NCBI GenBank assembly: GCA_032622095.1
Contig: CP136061.1
Coordinates: forward strand, 55,191,762-55,255,761
Direction of reading: 5' to 3'
Origin: Siphonodentalium dalli
Lineage: Eukaryota; Mollusca; Scaphopoda; Gadilida; Siphonodentaliidae
Length of the DNA stretch: 64,000 nucleotides
Shown: one piece after another, positions 34,383 through 46,399 of the stretch
Position numbering within the stretch: the first letter of the stretch is position 1
How the letters are laid out: every line of letters starts with the position of its first letter
The notes under the pieces: generated by a model
Databases searched by the model: none
Told to the model about the DNA's origin: nothing
What the model saw: only the letters and a program-made list of their open reading frames with translations
Translations under genes and position numbers: made by a program

Positions 34383-35248
34383 AGACATATTATGTAATTG
34401 TTCGGGTGCGTGAACCAATTGGAGGAATGCAACATTCTACTAGCACCGCCGAAAATCTGAAACAAATCGACCGTACCACTCCATAGAAAACATCAGCCAA
34501 ACTACGCTCAATTATAAATATTTATTTCTCGATTCAGGACGCAACTATTGGCGATAAACTAACGAAAATGATTTCGCCACGTGAATTGCTGTATTTATTG
34601 AATATATAAAAATTACGGTGTGTGCCAGGGGAGGGTGAACAAAAAAATTTCGGCACGTATGCGTGGGTGGGTGGTCAAAGCCACCAACAAGCAATTTTTT
34701 CCGCAACTAAAAAATAAATTTCCTGCTTGGGCTTCAAAACCACTTTGAATGAGAGAAATAATGTAATTCTAACTGGTAAACTGACTGCAGGCAGTTATCG
34801 TGTTGTATTTTGTTGCAAATATTGAAGTCCAAGATGGCCGCTGGCACTGGCAGCCATGTTTTTTTGGCCGAATGACCTCAAAATGACTCATTCCTATTTA
34901 CATGTCCATGTTAACATCCATGATAAATAGTATGCACAGAAATTCATATACAGCTGTTTACAATGAATTTCCCCCCGCAAATCTCTGTTTTAGTGTTAAA
35001 AGGGGGGTGGGTGTCAAAAAATGGTCGGAAAAAACTGCCGAAAACGGAACAAAATTTGGCGGTGGGGGTGGGTGGGTACAAAAAATGATCGAAAGGGAAA
35101 AAATGCCATACGTGCCGGAATTTTTTTTCCGACCCCCCCCCCCTGTGTGTGCTGTCAATTTGGATATACTATTTGTAAAAATAACTACCTTGAGCAACAG
35201 TATTCTCCATATCTATTTGATCACACTACCGGAGTGTTTCACATCACT
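34383..35248. mobile_element. TTAA-flanked MITE (family A) interrupted by family E
   Basis: TTAA/AGACATATTATGTAATTG on the left, GTGTTTCACATCACT/TTAA on the right. Body motifs GGAATGCAACATTCTACTAG and AAAACATCAGCC match other A copies. Family E (34626-35144) splits it. Confidence 0.87.
34626..35144. mobile_element. hAT-like MITE (family E), complete, nested in family A
   Basis: Left end CAGGGGAGGG, right end a C-run with CCCCCCCCT, each beside a GGCACGTATG motif in inverted orientation. GTGTGTGC occurs at 34618-34625 and 35145-35152. Removing one copy plus the element restores the family A sequence ACGGTGTGTGCTGTCAATTT. Frames across it are proline/glycine-biased noise. Confidence 0.82.
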
Positions 35249-35274
35249 TTAATTTTTACACCATATACTTAAAG

Positions 35275-35580
35275 ACCCATTTAATGTTTGAGTCCCTGAT
35301 TATTTCTATACAGAGTCACTGTTATTGACTATTGTTGGCATGAAATAAATCCAAAAATATATATATATATTCCACCAGGATATAGAAAAGCTGTGGCCTA
35401 GAAGTGTCCACCAACTGAGAGAGATTCTCAGATTCACCCACGAGTCCTCCTATTTTAATCCAGAATGCATCATAATTCAAACTTAGAGATAGAGTTATTC
35501 CCCTTCCAACGAGAATAATAGCTTTGCAGTAAAGTCCAGATCAAAATTAAGCACAAAACACACATCGGTATCATCGGCAT
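35275..35580. repeat. Dispersed repeat N, copy 2
   Basis: Shares with copy 1 AGCTGTGGCCTAGAAGTGTC and AATGCATCATAATTCAAAC, and with copy 3 TATTGACTATTGTTGGCATG. It ends where the 26-bp satellite begins. Confidence 0.7.
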
Positions 35581-35581
35581 T

Positions 35582-37560
35582 ATAAACCTGTCTACTATGA
35601 GAGCAATCTTAACCTGTCTACTATCAGAACAATCTTAACATGTTTACTATCAGAACAATCTTAACCTGTCTACTATCAGAACAATCTTAAAGTGATGTGA
35701 AACCAAATAGAAATGGAGAATAATTGTGTTCAAAGTAGTTATTTTTACAAATATTATATCTAAATTAACAACACACACCGTCATTCTTATATATTAATAA
35801 AATGCAGTGACTGCCGAAAGCGAAATGTTTTCGTTAGTTTATCGCCGATAGAAGCGTCCCGATTCGAGTAGTAAATATTTACAATTTAGCGCAGTTCAGA
35901 CAATGTTTTCTATGGAGTGGTACAGTCAATTTGCTTGAGATTTTCGGTGGTGTTAGCAGAATGCTACATTCCTCCAAGTGGCATAGCACCTGAATACTAA
36001 CTTATCAGTTTCACGCATCTGAACAAGTACATAATATGTCTTTAACCTGTCTACTATCAGAACAATCTTAACGTGACTACTATCAGAGCAATTAAACCTG
36101 TCTACTAAGAGAGCAATCTTAACCTGTCTACTATCAGAACAATCTTAACCTGTCTACTATCAGAACAATCTTAACCTGTCTACTATCAGAACAATCTTAA
36201 CATGTTTACTATCAGAACAATCTTAACCTGTCTACTATCGGAACAATCTTAACATGTCTACTATCAGAACAATCTTAACCTGTCTAATATCAGAACAATC
36301 TTAATCTGTCTACTATCAGAACAATCTTAACCTGTCTACTATCAGAACAATCTTAACCTGTCTACTATCAGAACAATCTTAACCTGTCTACTATCAGAAC
36401 AATCTTAACCTGTCTACTATCAGAACAATCTTAATATGTCTACTATCAGAGCAATCAGAACAATCTTAATATGTCTACTATCAGAGCAATCTTAACCTGT
36501 CTACTATCAGAACAATCTTAACCTGTCTACTATCAGAACAATCTTAATATGTCTACTATCAGAGCAATCTTAACCTGTCTACTATCAGAACAATCTTAAC
36601 CTGTCTACTATCAGAACAATCGAAACCTGTCTACTATCAGAACAATCTTAATATGTCTACTATCAGAACAATCTTAACCTGTCTAATATCAGAACAATTT
36701 AAACCTGTCTAATATCAGAACAATCTTAACCTGTCTACTATCAGAACAATCTTAACCTGTCTAATATCAGAACAATCTTAACCTGTCTACTATCAGAACA
36801 ATCTTAACATGTTTACTATCAGAGCAATCTTAACCTGTCTACTATCACAACAATCTTAACCTGTCTAATATCAGAACAATTTAAACCTGTCTAATATCAG
36901 AACAATCTTAATCTGTCTACTATCAGAACAATCTTAACCTGTCTAATATAAGAACAATCTTAACCTGTCTACTATCAGAACAATCTTAACATGTTTACTA
37001 TCAGAACAATCTTAACCTGTCTACTATCAGAACAATCTTAACCTGTCTACTATCAGAACAATCTTAACCTGTCTACTATCAGAACAATCTTAACCTGTCT
37101 ACTATCAGAACAATCTTAATCTGTCTACTATCAGAACAATCTTAACCTGTCTAATATCAGAACAATTTTAACCTGTCTACTATCAGAACAATCTTAACCT
37201 GTCTAATATCAGAACAATTTAAACCTGTCTAATATCAGAACAATCTTAACCTGTCTACTATCAGAACAATTTAAACATGTCTACTATCAGAACAATCTTA
37301 ACCTGTCTACTATCACAACAATCTTAACCTGTCTACTATCACAACAATCTTAACCTGTCTAATATCAGAACAATCTTAACATGTTTACTATCAGAACAAT
37401 CTTAACCTGTCTACTATCAGAACAATCTTAACCTGTCTACTATCAGAACAATCTTAACCTGTCTACTATCAGAACAATCTTAACCTGTCTACTATCAGAA
37501 CAATCTTAACCTGTCTACTATCAGAACAATCTTAATCTGTCTACTATCAGAACAATCTCT
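35582..37560 (+). repeat. 26-bp satellite array, about 60 copies
   Basis: The unit CTTAACCTGTCTACTATCAG plus AACAAT is repeated head to tail. Variants (CTGTCTAATATC, CATGTTTACTATC, ATATGTCTAC, CAATTTAAACC) recur at multiples of 26 bp: CAATTTAAACC at about 36697, 36879 and 37217, i.e. 7 and 13 units apart, showing block duplication. A family A MITE interrupts it at 35691-36041. Confidence 0.97.
35691..36041 (-). mobile_element. TTAA-flanked MITE (family A) inside the satellite
   Basis: Inverted copy of family A: TTAA (35687-35690)/AGTGATGTGAAAC ... CATAATATGTCT/TTAA (36042-36045). Both TTAA sites belong to the satellite unit (ATCTTAACCTG), so the insertion point and the duplication are exact. 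Confidence 0.92.
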
Positions 37561-37564
37561 AGTT

Positions 37565-38950
37565 TCATTCGGACATCTCCAACTGTTGTTGTTTCAGACA
37601 TAAAATGTTCAACTACTGAAATTTGGAGCAAAGTTGCACCCCTTTATTGCAATGACCCTGATAGTGTGTGTGGATAAATAACTTAATAATGAGTTTGAGA
37701 TGGATAGAATAAAACAATTTGATAAGATAGTGATACTTTCAACATAATATTTGTTGTTTATGTCAGAACAATGAGTTGAAGGATAGGATGGGATCATTTT
37801 AATTACAATATACAGATGAAAAGTACAAATATAAATAGGAAATAATGGAAAATATATATGTACATTGTCAGGGGTGATATAGTATTGACTGACTGTCTTC
37901 CTACCACCCCTGAATGTGGTGACAGATTACAGGATTTAGACGGCCAAATTAATTGGATTGTTTTTTTGGTTACGTTCTTAATGTGCAGACTATATATTTG
38001 AATGGGCATGGTTATAGGGTAACGGAACAAATGGTGGTTCGTATGTACCTACCTGGTCAATATAATGGAATGAATACTTGGCTGCATATACAAGTGTGTC
38101 TGGGACCGAGTAAGTACCGGTATAATGTGAGTGAGGGAATGCTCTATTAACACAATTACTTGAGTGAACGCACATAATTATAAATACAACATGAGAGTGG
38201 GTTTGGGGAATTTTTAATTAATTTATTTATTTATTTATTTTTATAAATCATTTGTTAGCAAAAGATTATGTTGAATGAGATACCCCTAACACTTTCTCTC
38301 GCAATACACACCTTAATAATAGCCACTACCTTTATGAGTTCAGGAATGCAGTCCATTCAATTCAAACTATTATACAACAGAAATCTTAAAGGATGACATC
38401 TCAATAAAAGTGAGTAACAATTAACAGTGTTGCAATAACAACTAATATCTACCGAGTACAGGTGCACTTATCCATTCTTAAACATATAAAGACATATTTG
38501 TATTCAAATCAAATAATTTATTGGATATATGCACATGCCATAAATAACATGTTTGCGTCATCCTACAAATAGAACAATAAAGAGCATGTACTGTAACGAT
38601 AATTCAAAAATGAAGAATATGCAAAAATATAAGTCAATTGTCTGTCAACAAGTTCCAGCATTTTGTGTATTGTCATTTAGTTTTTCATTTCGCACTTTCA
38701 GCACCGCAGATATTAATTTTCTAGTTTGCCTTGACACATTGAATGATATAGGATATAGAATCAAACAATTATTTGCTTATACAAATTTGCTTGAGAATAC
38801 ATAATTGTCTATATTTATTTCTTAAATTTTGATATAGGGGGCATTCCAGGAGAAAGTGTTTCTCATCTTCATTTTTCCTGTTCAGACAGTGGAAACAAAT
38901 TCAGTCTTCTTCATCCAGTTTTTTTCTTTCTATCTTACATACTCATTGAT
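37565..38950. other. AT-rich DNA, no gene recognised
   Basis: Contains a TTTA microsatellite (about 38215-38245). Short frames on both strands have no recognisable motif or repeat relation. Confidence 0.4.
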
Positions 38951-38952
38951 GA

Positions 38953-39147
38953 TTATAATTATCCCTTAGGAAATGTTCAGATAATAAGTTCAACAAACAT
39001 ATTATCTAAATATTTCCCACCAATGAATTCTTCTGCACATATATTATCTTTTCGTCTGGCTGATGTCCGCTAACATATCCTTAACATCCCTCCAAAAATA
39101 CTCCATTCCAATGTATACATTTATGACTTAATCTAGTAAAGAAAGGG
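38953..39147. mobile_element. Family I MITE, decayed
   Basis: AGGAAATGTTCAGATAATAA, AAGTTCAACAAAC, CATTCCAATGTATACAT and a right end TAGTAAAGAAAGGG, as in 55807-56056. The flanking TTAA sites are lost. Confidence 0.5.
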
Positions 39148-39149
39148 TT

Positions 39150-40285
39150 TAGATATATCATACCTTCATTTCATAAAGGTATGTATGTTCAGGATTACGA
39201 TCAGAATCCACAGTATAATCCGATACAATCAGGATAATATCTCAGGGATACGTAAACAGATTGATCCACAGAAACAAAGATCAACAGTGCTGCCGGTCAC
39301 AATTGAGATTCTCATTATGACGGCATGTCTCTATGAAAATACACCATTCAAACTGTCATCTATAATAACAGTGTTTCACCGAATCAATCAATTAAATTTA
39401 CACAGTGATATGTACAGGAGCAATATGGCCACACAGGGAATGATATGGCCAGAGCATTCAATAGTTATGTGACTAAGCATAATTTCTCCAGACAGGTTTA
39501 GTTTTTAACATTGATTTTGTGCATTGATAGGAAGAGTTATGTAACCATTTGACACTTTTGGGTTTAAGAAACACAGGTTTGTAGGTCAGGTCCAAGGTTA
39601 CTAGCTGGTCAAATGTGCAATACGAGTTCTATTTTAGATTGATATATATATGATAGTCTAACCTTGAAATGGATATATCAAATTCTTACTAGTAATTCAT
39701 CAGCGCTTGAAATTGCTTTTCCTTCTACGGCATTGCTTCTAAATTGCATGAAATTCTATATTGGCTTCCATGGCTTTTTCTAGATGAATTCAAGGGTAGG
39801 GCCCTGATAATTGGGACTTTTCCACATACATGTATTCAAAATCTGATATTGAATTGGGAGGCCAGTGTCAATATTGAATCAAATCTTGAATCAAATCGGC
39901 TAGCTGCCGGTGTATACCGTATGGTCCACAAATTTGTAGGTTTGTTACTTTTAGGAATGGAGAAATTTTATTGCAATTTTTTCGGGACCTCATTCTGGAC
40001 CTCATTTCTGCAAATGTCAGGCACCATATTTTGAGGTCTGATTATATATACAAAGAACCTTTGCAAATCATCATTGTGTAATACTATAGTGAGGGACATG
40101 TACGTTGTGTGTGGGGAAGTTGATGTCAACTCGTGTGACACTGGTGAGAGAGATGCACGTGGCCATATTGCAGGTGATATGACTTGCAAAGGGGAACAAA
40201 ATGTACACACGCACAAATCTGGAACAATAAACCTCAGCACAGCACCTCAGCAAATAAATAGAGAGAGATAGCGCAGATCTTCAGA
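39150..40285. other. No gene recognised; small family D fragment at about 39985-40036
   Basis: The only identifiable piece is GGGACCTCATTCTGG ... TGCAAATGTCAGGCACCAT, the right tip of the family D subtype also seen at 49093-49505. The rest is unique-looking. Confidence 0.45.
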
Positions 40286-40289
40286 GATG

Positions 40290-41030
40290 CCTGTTAATTT
40301 TCAAAACAATTCTCCAATAAATGCAGGCTGCAGGGTGTGCCGAAGGATTGATTGCATACAAATTTGAAATCCCAGATGGCTGCTGTCAGCCATGTTTTTT
40401 AACGAATTTCGGTGAACAATCATGGCTCCCATCTAGAGGTCCATAACAAGTTTAGTGATGATCGGATGAGGGAGGTGGCCTTGTAGGGTGTGCCTAAAAA
40501 TTTATTCATAAAAAGAGTAAAATCCAAGATGGCCGCTGGTGGCCATGATTTTCAATGAAATTCTGAAAAGTTTTATGGCTCCCATCTAGAGGTCATCCCG
40601 AAGATCCATATGAAGTGAGGTGATGATTGGATGAGGGATGTGGTATGTAGGCTAAAGGATTCAGTCATGTAAAGAGTGAAATCCAAGATGGCTGCGGGCA
40701 GCCATGTTTTTCAACGAAATTTTTTCAAATTTGATTGCTCCCATCTAGAGGTGATCCTAAACAAGCCTGTAAATTTTCAAAACAATTCTCCAATAAATGC
40801 GGGCTGCAGGGTGTGCTGATGGATTAAAATTTGAAATCAAATATGTCTGCTTGCGGCAATGTTTTTTAACGAATTTCTGAAAAAAAGGAGGCTCCTATCT
40901 AGAGGTCACCCGAGGATCCAAATGAATTTTGGTGATGATCGGATAAGAGATGCGACTTGTAGGGTGTGCTAATGGAAATTGTTGATGGATGGACCCACAG
41001 ATGGACCGACATCAACCAATGGCCATTGCT
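40290..41030. repeat. Degenerate tandem repeat with GGAC-type tail
   Basis: Four or so units of about 170-190 bp with TCCAAGATGGCCGCTGG, CTCCCATCTAGAGGTC and GGTGATGATCGGATGAG. It ends in GATGGATGGACCCACAGATG. Same architecture as the other GGAC-tailed repeats here. Confidence 0.75.
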
Positions 41031-41034
41031 CAAA

Positions 41035-42900
41035 CTTGACTTCATATAGTTGAGCTAACAAAAACATAGGTCATTGAACTAATTACCAACAGTGTATTCA
41101 GTGACACACTGATCCAAAACACAATGTAATGAGGGGTTCAAGCAGCATGTTCCAAAATGCCATGACATACCTGTATCAGTTAATTACAGGTGTGCGCAAT
41201 TCCCATTGGTAATGCCATTCATACCACAGCGGTGTGCTGGAATATTGTCAAAATCTGCCAATTTATTTAATGGGCCGTGAAAAGATCACAACCATTATAT
41301 AAGATAAAACACCATGTATATATGGACATATAGAGCATGATAAACGAGGCCTACCTAACAATCCACAGATTAATCTTTTAGACTGTCTTGTATGGATTTA
41401 GTCTGATCCATCATTGACCTTTTGATGTGGACTTTTGTTTTAAATTTAAAAACCAACTGTTAAAAGTCTTGGAAATAGCCAAGAAATAGTTCAGTGGGTG
41501 CAGCTAAGGATGTAGGTTACAAATAAACAAGCACCAGTGTGAAATAACTACGTTGGACCCAAATATGACAATTTATAATAAAAAAAAAGGACAAAATTTT
41601 CTCACTACTTTTTTCGCTCAAGTTGTGACGTCAGCCTGTGACTTAGTCTAGCTAGGAGACATAACTCACATGCTCTTACTTAGTGCAGTAGTACCGATAG
41701 CTTTAATGTATTTATCTATAGGAGTATAGACAGATATTGTTTCATTGTTGTGATTGTCAATTATAAATTATGTCAGGCCTAACATTATAATTTTATCTTA
41801 TCAGTCATAGAATTGGGTCATTATACAGTTGATTACTACTAGAATGCAACGCCCCATGTCTCTTAATAATTAGAGGATTCATATAAAATAGGTTTATATA
41901 TATGGTAGGACTTGCAGCATTCCCAGAACTCAGTTGTGGCCTAATTAGCATATATTTATTATGTTATATGGACACTACATGTATATATTTATAGGTCTAT
42001 CTGCTTATGGCATTCCAAACAGCCATGTGTACGATTCTAGTATTAATAACTGAGATTTGAGATAGATATCAGCCAATTATAAAGCGCGTGATGGTTAATT
42101 TCGCTATTTCGTGTTGAGGATATATAACTAGCTTGATATAGGTCTATAGGTCTACATTTTTGATCGTATGAAAATAAAAAAATTAAATTTTGTCGTTGAG
42201 ATAAAGAAAACATTACCAAGAAATATAGCCTATAGATTATTGAATTTAATTGACCAATGTGGCATGCATATATTCGGATATGGCTTTTCTGAAAATCATA
42301 ACTTCCATGCCATTCGCAAGGATGAAATTTCAAAATCAGCCCACAAATTGTTCCAATCTTAGTAGGGCCTTATTAATTAGTAGGCTATGTACCAAAATCA
42401 TGAGCATCGGCCATTCAATTTGCACCCGAATTTTATTCCTAGGCCTATTAAACCTAATTGTTTTCACAAGTATGTGATCGGGCCATAATAATTCTTGACA
42501 CTTGTTTGAAAAATGCGAGTTCTAGATAATGATATTCGCTATACATATTAGGCTATACATACGCCCCCCCAACACTCCAACTGACACGAGAAATGGAAAA
42601 CGTTACTAGTTTGACCTTTATCAAAAAAATAAATGTAGTCTTGGCATAGTACACATGTGTTTTTTTTCTTTCTCAGAGCATGTTATAAACCATAGGCCTA
42701 TATTTTTGCAGGGACATGGAACGATTTAGAATGGAATGGCAGTATAGGCCTATATTCAGACTTTATATTCGAAAGCGACACAGTTCCTGCACATCAGGTG
42801 AAAATAGCATTTAAAGGGTAGAATAATCTGTCAACATAGAATCTTGCGATTAACCTATATTAATGAATGAATGAATTTATTTATTAATCTCAACTCTGTT
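41035..42900. other. AT-rich DNA, no gene recognised
   Basis: Unique-looking sequence with small AGGCCTAT-type repeats near 42370-42790. No exon, RNA gene or element ends found. Confidence 0.4.
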
Positions 42901-42908
42901 CAATGCTA

Positions 42909-43665
42909 AGGCCCGTTTTATACGGGTCGCGCCAGCCTAATTAGTGTGAAAATGACAAAGTACAAGATAGCGCGACTGGAGCACGACGTATAAAACCAAC
43001 TGGCGCGTCAGAATTTCACTGGCACGACCCGACATGCTACACGTCTGGTACCGACGTGCCACACGTCTGGGTCGCGCTAAGATGATTCAGGGAAAGCCAT
43101 CCCCCATTTAGGACCCCTTTGGTGGAGAGCATTCGTAATTTGAAGTTTTTGGCGTCGTTACGTTATCTCTTGAGTCATCCTAGCATGACCCGTGTCTGGC
43201 ACGTCGTATAAAACAGCATCGAGCCACAGACGTGCTAACTATTGGCCGTTGTAAATATGCATTGACGGCAATTGTACGGTACTACGGGGACATGCATGTA
43301 TCGACTGACAAAGGACGAAAGTTGGGAATAAATATATTGCAGAGATATATATATTCGAAGGCTCAAGGGAAATGAATGACAAGATCCCGATTTTGAAACC
43401 AATGAAAGGGTAAATTATGAGATTCATGCACTGTATAGAGGGCCAGTTTATAGTGCATTGTCAGAGGACACTATCGCGGAAATGATTATAGCAGACGGCA
43501 TTTTGTATCAGAAATGCTTAAATTGTTCGAAATATACATTTACAGCACGTGCCAGCTGGCTCGACTTATAAATCAAACAAACGTAACACGAGCCAGAGAC
43601 GTGCCAATGTCGAGCCAGGCGAAGATAGCGCGACCCGTGTTTGGCGCGACGTATAAAACGGGCCT
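42909..43665. mobile_element. Inverted-repeat element with AGGCCCGTTTTATAC ends
   Basis: TA/AGGCCCGTTTTATACGGGTC at the left; the right end is the inverse, GACGTATAAAACGGGCCT/TA. GTATAAAAC and CGTCTGG(C/G)-type motifs recur inside at about 42990, 43045, 43075 and 43205, so ends or subterminal motifs are multiplied. It looks like a TA-targeting DNA transposon derivative without transposase. Confidence 0.75.
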
Positions 43666-43936
43666 TAATCGGTCAATTAACAACTGTGTCTTTGGAACAA
43701 CTCACTGACTCAAAAAAGTTCATTGCCACGCATGCGTAGTCTTTGTTTCCTGTATTGTGTGTATGTGCAACCCATGTACATTGAACAACTTCAAAGTTAA
43801 TTATGTGCACATCATATTCACCATGCAGTGCATATAAATTAGACTGGTACCACTGACCACAATTAGCTGAGCATACATCGGTATCAATTTGATATAAATG
43901 GGCTGAATATGCTGCCAAATATTATTCTACTATTTA

Positions 43937-44577
43937 GGGGACTCTATCTGTATTCCAACTATACTAGCCCTGAGCTTTGTGTTCCAACTAGCCCACCCCA
44001 TTCTCCATGCAAACACGTTATTTTGTATCAAAACAAGAACCAAAGCAGATTTTGTTCTTTGTATAATACCAATTCATTTAAAGACATAGTATGGACTTAT
44101 TCGGGTGCCTGAAACTGATAGGCGCTATTTCAACTGTAGCCTGGAGGAATGTAGCATTCTACTAACATCGCCGAAAATCTAATGCAAAACGACTGTGCCA
44201 CTGCATAGGAAAGGAAACATCGTCCGAACTACTGTAAATATTTACTTCTAGACGCAACTATCGACAATAAATAAAAATGATTTCGCCATCGAGAGTCAAT
44301 GAATATAAGAATGACGGTGTGTGTTGTCAATTTGGATATAATATTTGTAAAAAATAACTACATGTACTTTGAGCAAGATTAAACTCCACTTCTATTTGAT
44401 CACCATAACGGAGTGTTTCACATCACTTTAATTAGGGATAAATTTCTGAAAAATCGGTATTGGCCATAACTTTTGGTTCTTGTTTTGACACAAAATAATG
44501 TGCTTTGAATGAAGAATGGGGTGGGCTAGTTGGAACACAAAGCTCGGGGCTAGTATAGTTGGAATACAGATAGAGTG
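43937..44577. mobile_element. Long fold-back element with a MITE in its loop
   Basis: The left arm (from ACTCTATCTGTATTCCAAC to CAAAACAAGAACCAAA, about 110 bp) is the inverse of 44470-44573. Between the arms lies a complete family A MITE (44092-44427). The arms contain CTAGCCC/GAGCTTTGTGTTCCAAC. Confidence 0.85.
44092..44427. mobile_element. TTAA-flanked MITE (family A) in the fold-back loop
   Basis: TTAA/AGACATAGTATGGACTTA to CACATCACT/TTAA. Body motifs GGAATGTAGCATTCTACTAA and GACGGTGTGTGTTGTCAATT match the family. Confidence 0.88.
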
Positions 44578-44918
44578 ATTGATTGTATAATTGAGAAATC
44601 AACAATTAGGCATACAAAATTTGGTAAATATTGGATAACATTTGTTGGAGTTACCAGCCCTCAAAATTAGCTACACATAAAGGAAATGGCATAGAAAAGG
44701 CCATCAAAGCCAATATAGAATTTCATGCCGCAGAAGAAAAATGCCAATTTCAAGGGCTGGAGTTATCGCACTTACATTGCAAAATGTATAATAAAAAAAT
44801 AATCTAACTCTTGCAATAAAAATTTTGGCAGAATTGAACTTCAAACTCATTGAAGAAGATATTCGTCAGTCGAAACTGTGAACCTGATTTTCTGTGCAGC
44901 TGTCACACATGATATTAA

Positions 44919-45169
44919 CCCTTTCAGTGCCAAGTCCGATTTTTGTATCAACCCATATACCCTGTGCCAATGCATTCTCTTATATATGCGAGTCGACCAT
45001 AGGTCGCCTCGCATATATAAGAGAATGCATTGGCCTAACAATTTTTCATCATTTGTTATTATTTTTTACAATTTTTTACAATTTATAATTTTTTTTTTTT
45101 TTTTAGGGCCGATTTTACAGACCGTAAATTAGGGCCGATGAGATCGGCCCCTGCATGGCACTGAAAGGG
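44919..45169. mobile_element. TTAA-type MITE (family F), complete
   Basis: TTAA/CCCTTTCAGTGCCAAGTC at the left; ATGGCACTGAAAGGG/TTAA at the right. It contains one palindromic module (GCCAATGCATTCTCTTATAT to its inverse, 44963-45034) and an A/T tract followed by GGGCCGATTTTACAG. Confidence 0.88.
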
Positions 45170-45347
45170 TTAAACAATAAACCGTAGGCCCCTGACGCAG
45201 AATAAAGGCTCCCATTGAGAGGCTGTTTCAACTAGTTTACTAGTATTATATTATGTTGTAATTAGTGTTCTGAAACCCTGACTGCATCTTTAATATCCTT
45301 AAAAAGTTATCTTAAAGGGGGACTGTAAACTAAATCTGGCCATTTAA

Positions 45348-45640
45348 CCCTTTCAGTGCCAGGGGGCGATCTCATCGGCCCTAATTTACAGTCTGTAAAA
45401 TCGGCCCTAAAAAAAATAAAAAAAAAAAATTTTTGGGTATGCTTAAGCATGCTATAGCAAATTTAACGAGAGGCCGATCACGATCGGCAGATGTTTAACC
45501 CATACCTTGGCGATAGCGATTAGCTATAACTGATAATTGGTCAAAGATATGATCACAGTAATACATATATCAGTACCTAACTTAAAATCAAAAGGTCAAA
45601 TAATTTGTCTTAAGAAGGGGTTAAAGTAATTGGGGTGGGG
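45348..45640. mobile_element. Family F MITE start fused to a GATCACGATCGGC repeat
   Basis: TTAA (45344-45347)/CCCTTTCAGTGCCAGGGGGC, then CGATCTCATCGGCCCTAATT. After about 45440 it passes into the repeat also seen at 11761-12115. It stands on the TTAA of a family H stub (45311-45343). Confidence 0.6.
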
Positions 45641-45644
45641 GAGG

Positions 45645-46135
45645 AGTCGTTTTAAATCTCATAACTCTGTCCCTATTCACACAAGGACCTCTCACTGTGA
45701 GATCCAATTGTTTAGCCATTAATAAATTTGACAGATAGGATAAACAATTATCCAGCCAGCAGGCTGTTCATCTTTACCTTCATACAACCACCCACCTAGA
45801 GCTATGTAACATATGTCATCACTCAATTAATAACAGATTTTGCTTGGAATGACATCTATTAAAGGTATTCTCATACTCTGGATATTGGATGTTCACATGT
45901 CAATTTATTGATATCATTATATTACATGCAACTATTGCAATAAAATCTTCATATTTTCAATACAGGACATCACACCTTATTAATGGAATACAACTAAAAC
46001 AAATTAGTGTCAATGACAATTTTTTTTTTTTAATTAAATATTTTTTTTATTATTATAAAAGTTTTTTAATATTTGATTATGTTAAATTGAGCGAGGAAAT
46101 TCAATCTAAAAAAATATGAAAAATCCAAATTTCAA
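45645..46135. other. AT-rich DNA, no gene recognised
   Basis: No repeat or coding family identified; T-rich and A-rich runs near 46020-46060. Confidence 0.4.
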
Positions 46136-46139
46136 ATTT

Positions 46140-46395
46140 AAAAAAAAAAGAAGGGTCATAACTCCTTTAAAATAAATCGGATCAAACCCATATTCAAACT
46201 CGAACTGTATTTTGGGATGAGAAACCTATATACAAAATTTGGTTCCGATCAAATAGAAAATGTTAGAGTTATCGCATTATACCTAAAGTGTCTGACAGAC
46301 AGACAGATATAGATGGACGAACAGACGAGTAGTCAATCCGGACATTGACGCTATGTGTACCATACTATGGTATAGGTACACATAAAAAGTTTTAT
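46140..46395. repeat. CCATAACTC repeat with GGAC-type tail and hairpin
   Basis: One unit of the 12370-13115 family (GGGTCATAACTCCTTTAAAA, CAAACCCATATTCAAACTCG), then CAGACAGACAGATATAGATGG and the hairpin TACCATACTATGGTATAGGT. Confidence 0.8.
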
Positions 46396-46399
46396 CTCA

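Noticed and set aside
34902-35272. Several Gly/Pro-rich frames on both strands
   Set aside because: They lie in the nested family E element and cross into family A.
35582-37560. CRISPR-like array of 26-bp repeats
   Set aside because: Head-to-tail satellite with no spacers; the only interruption is one MITE.
45889-46119. 76-residue frame ending in Phe/Ile/Lys runs
   Set aside because: AT-rich low complexity only.
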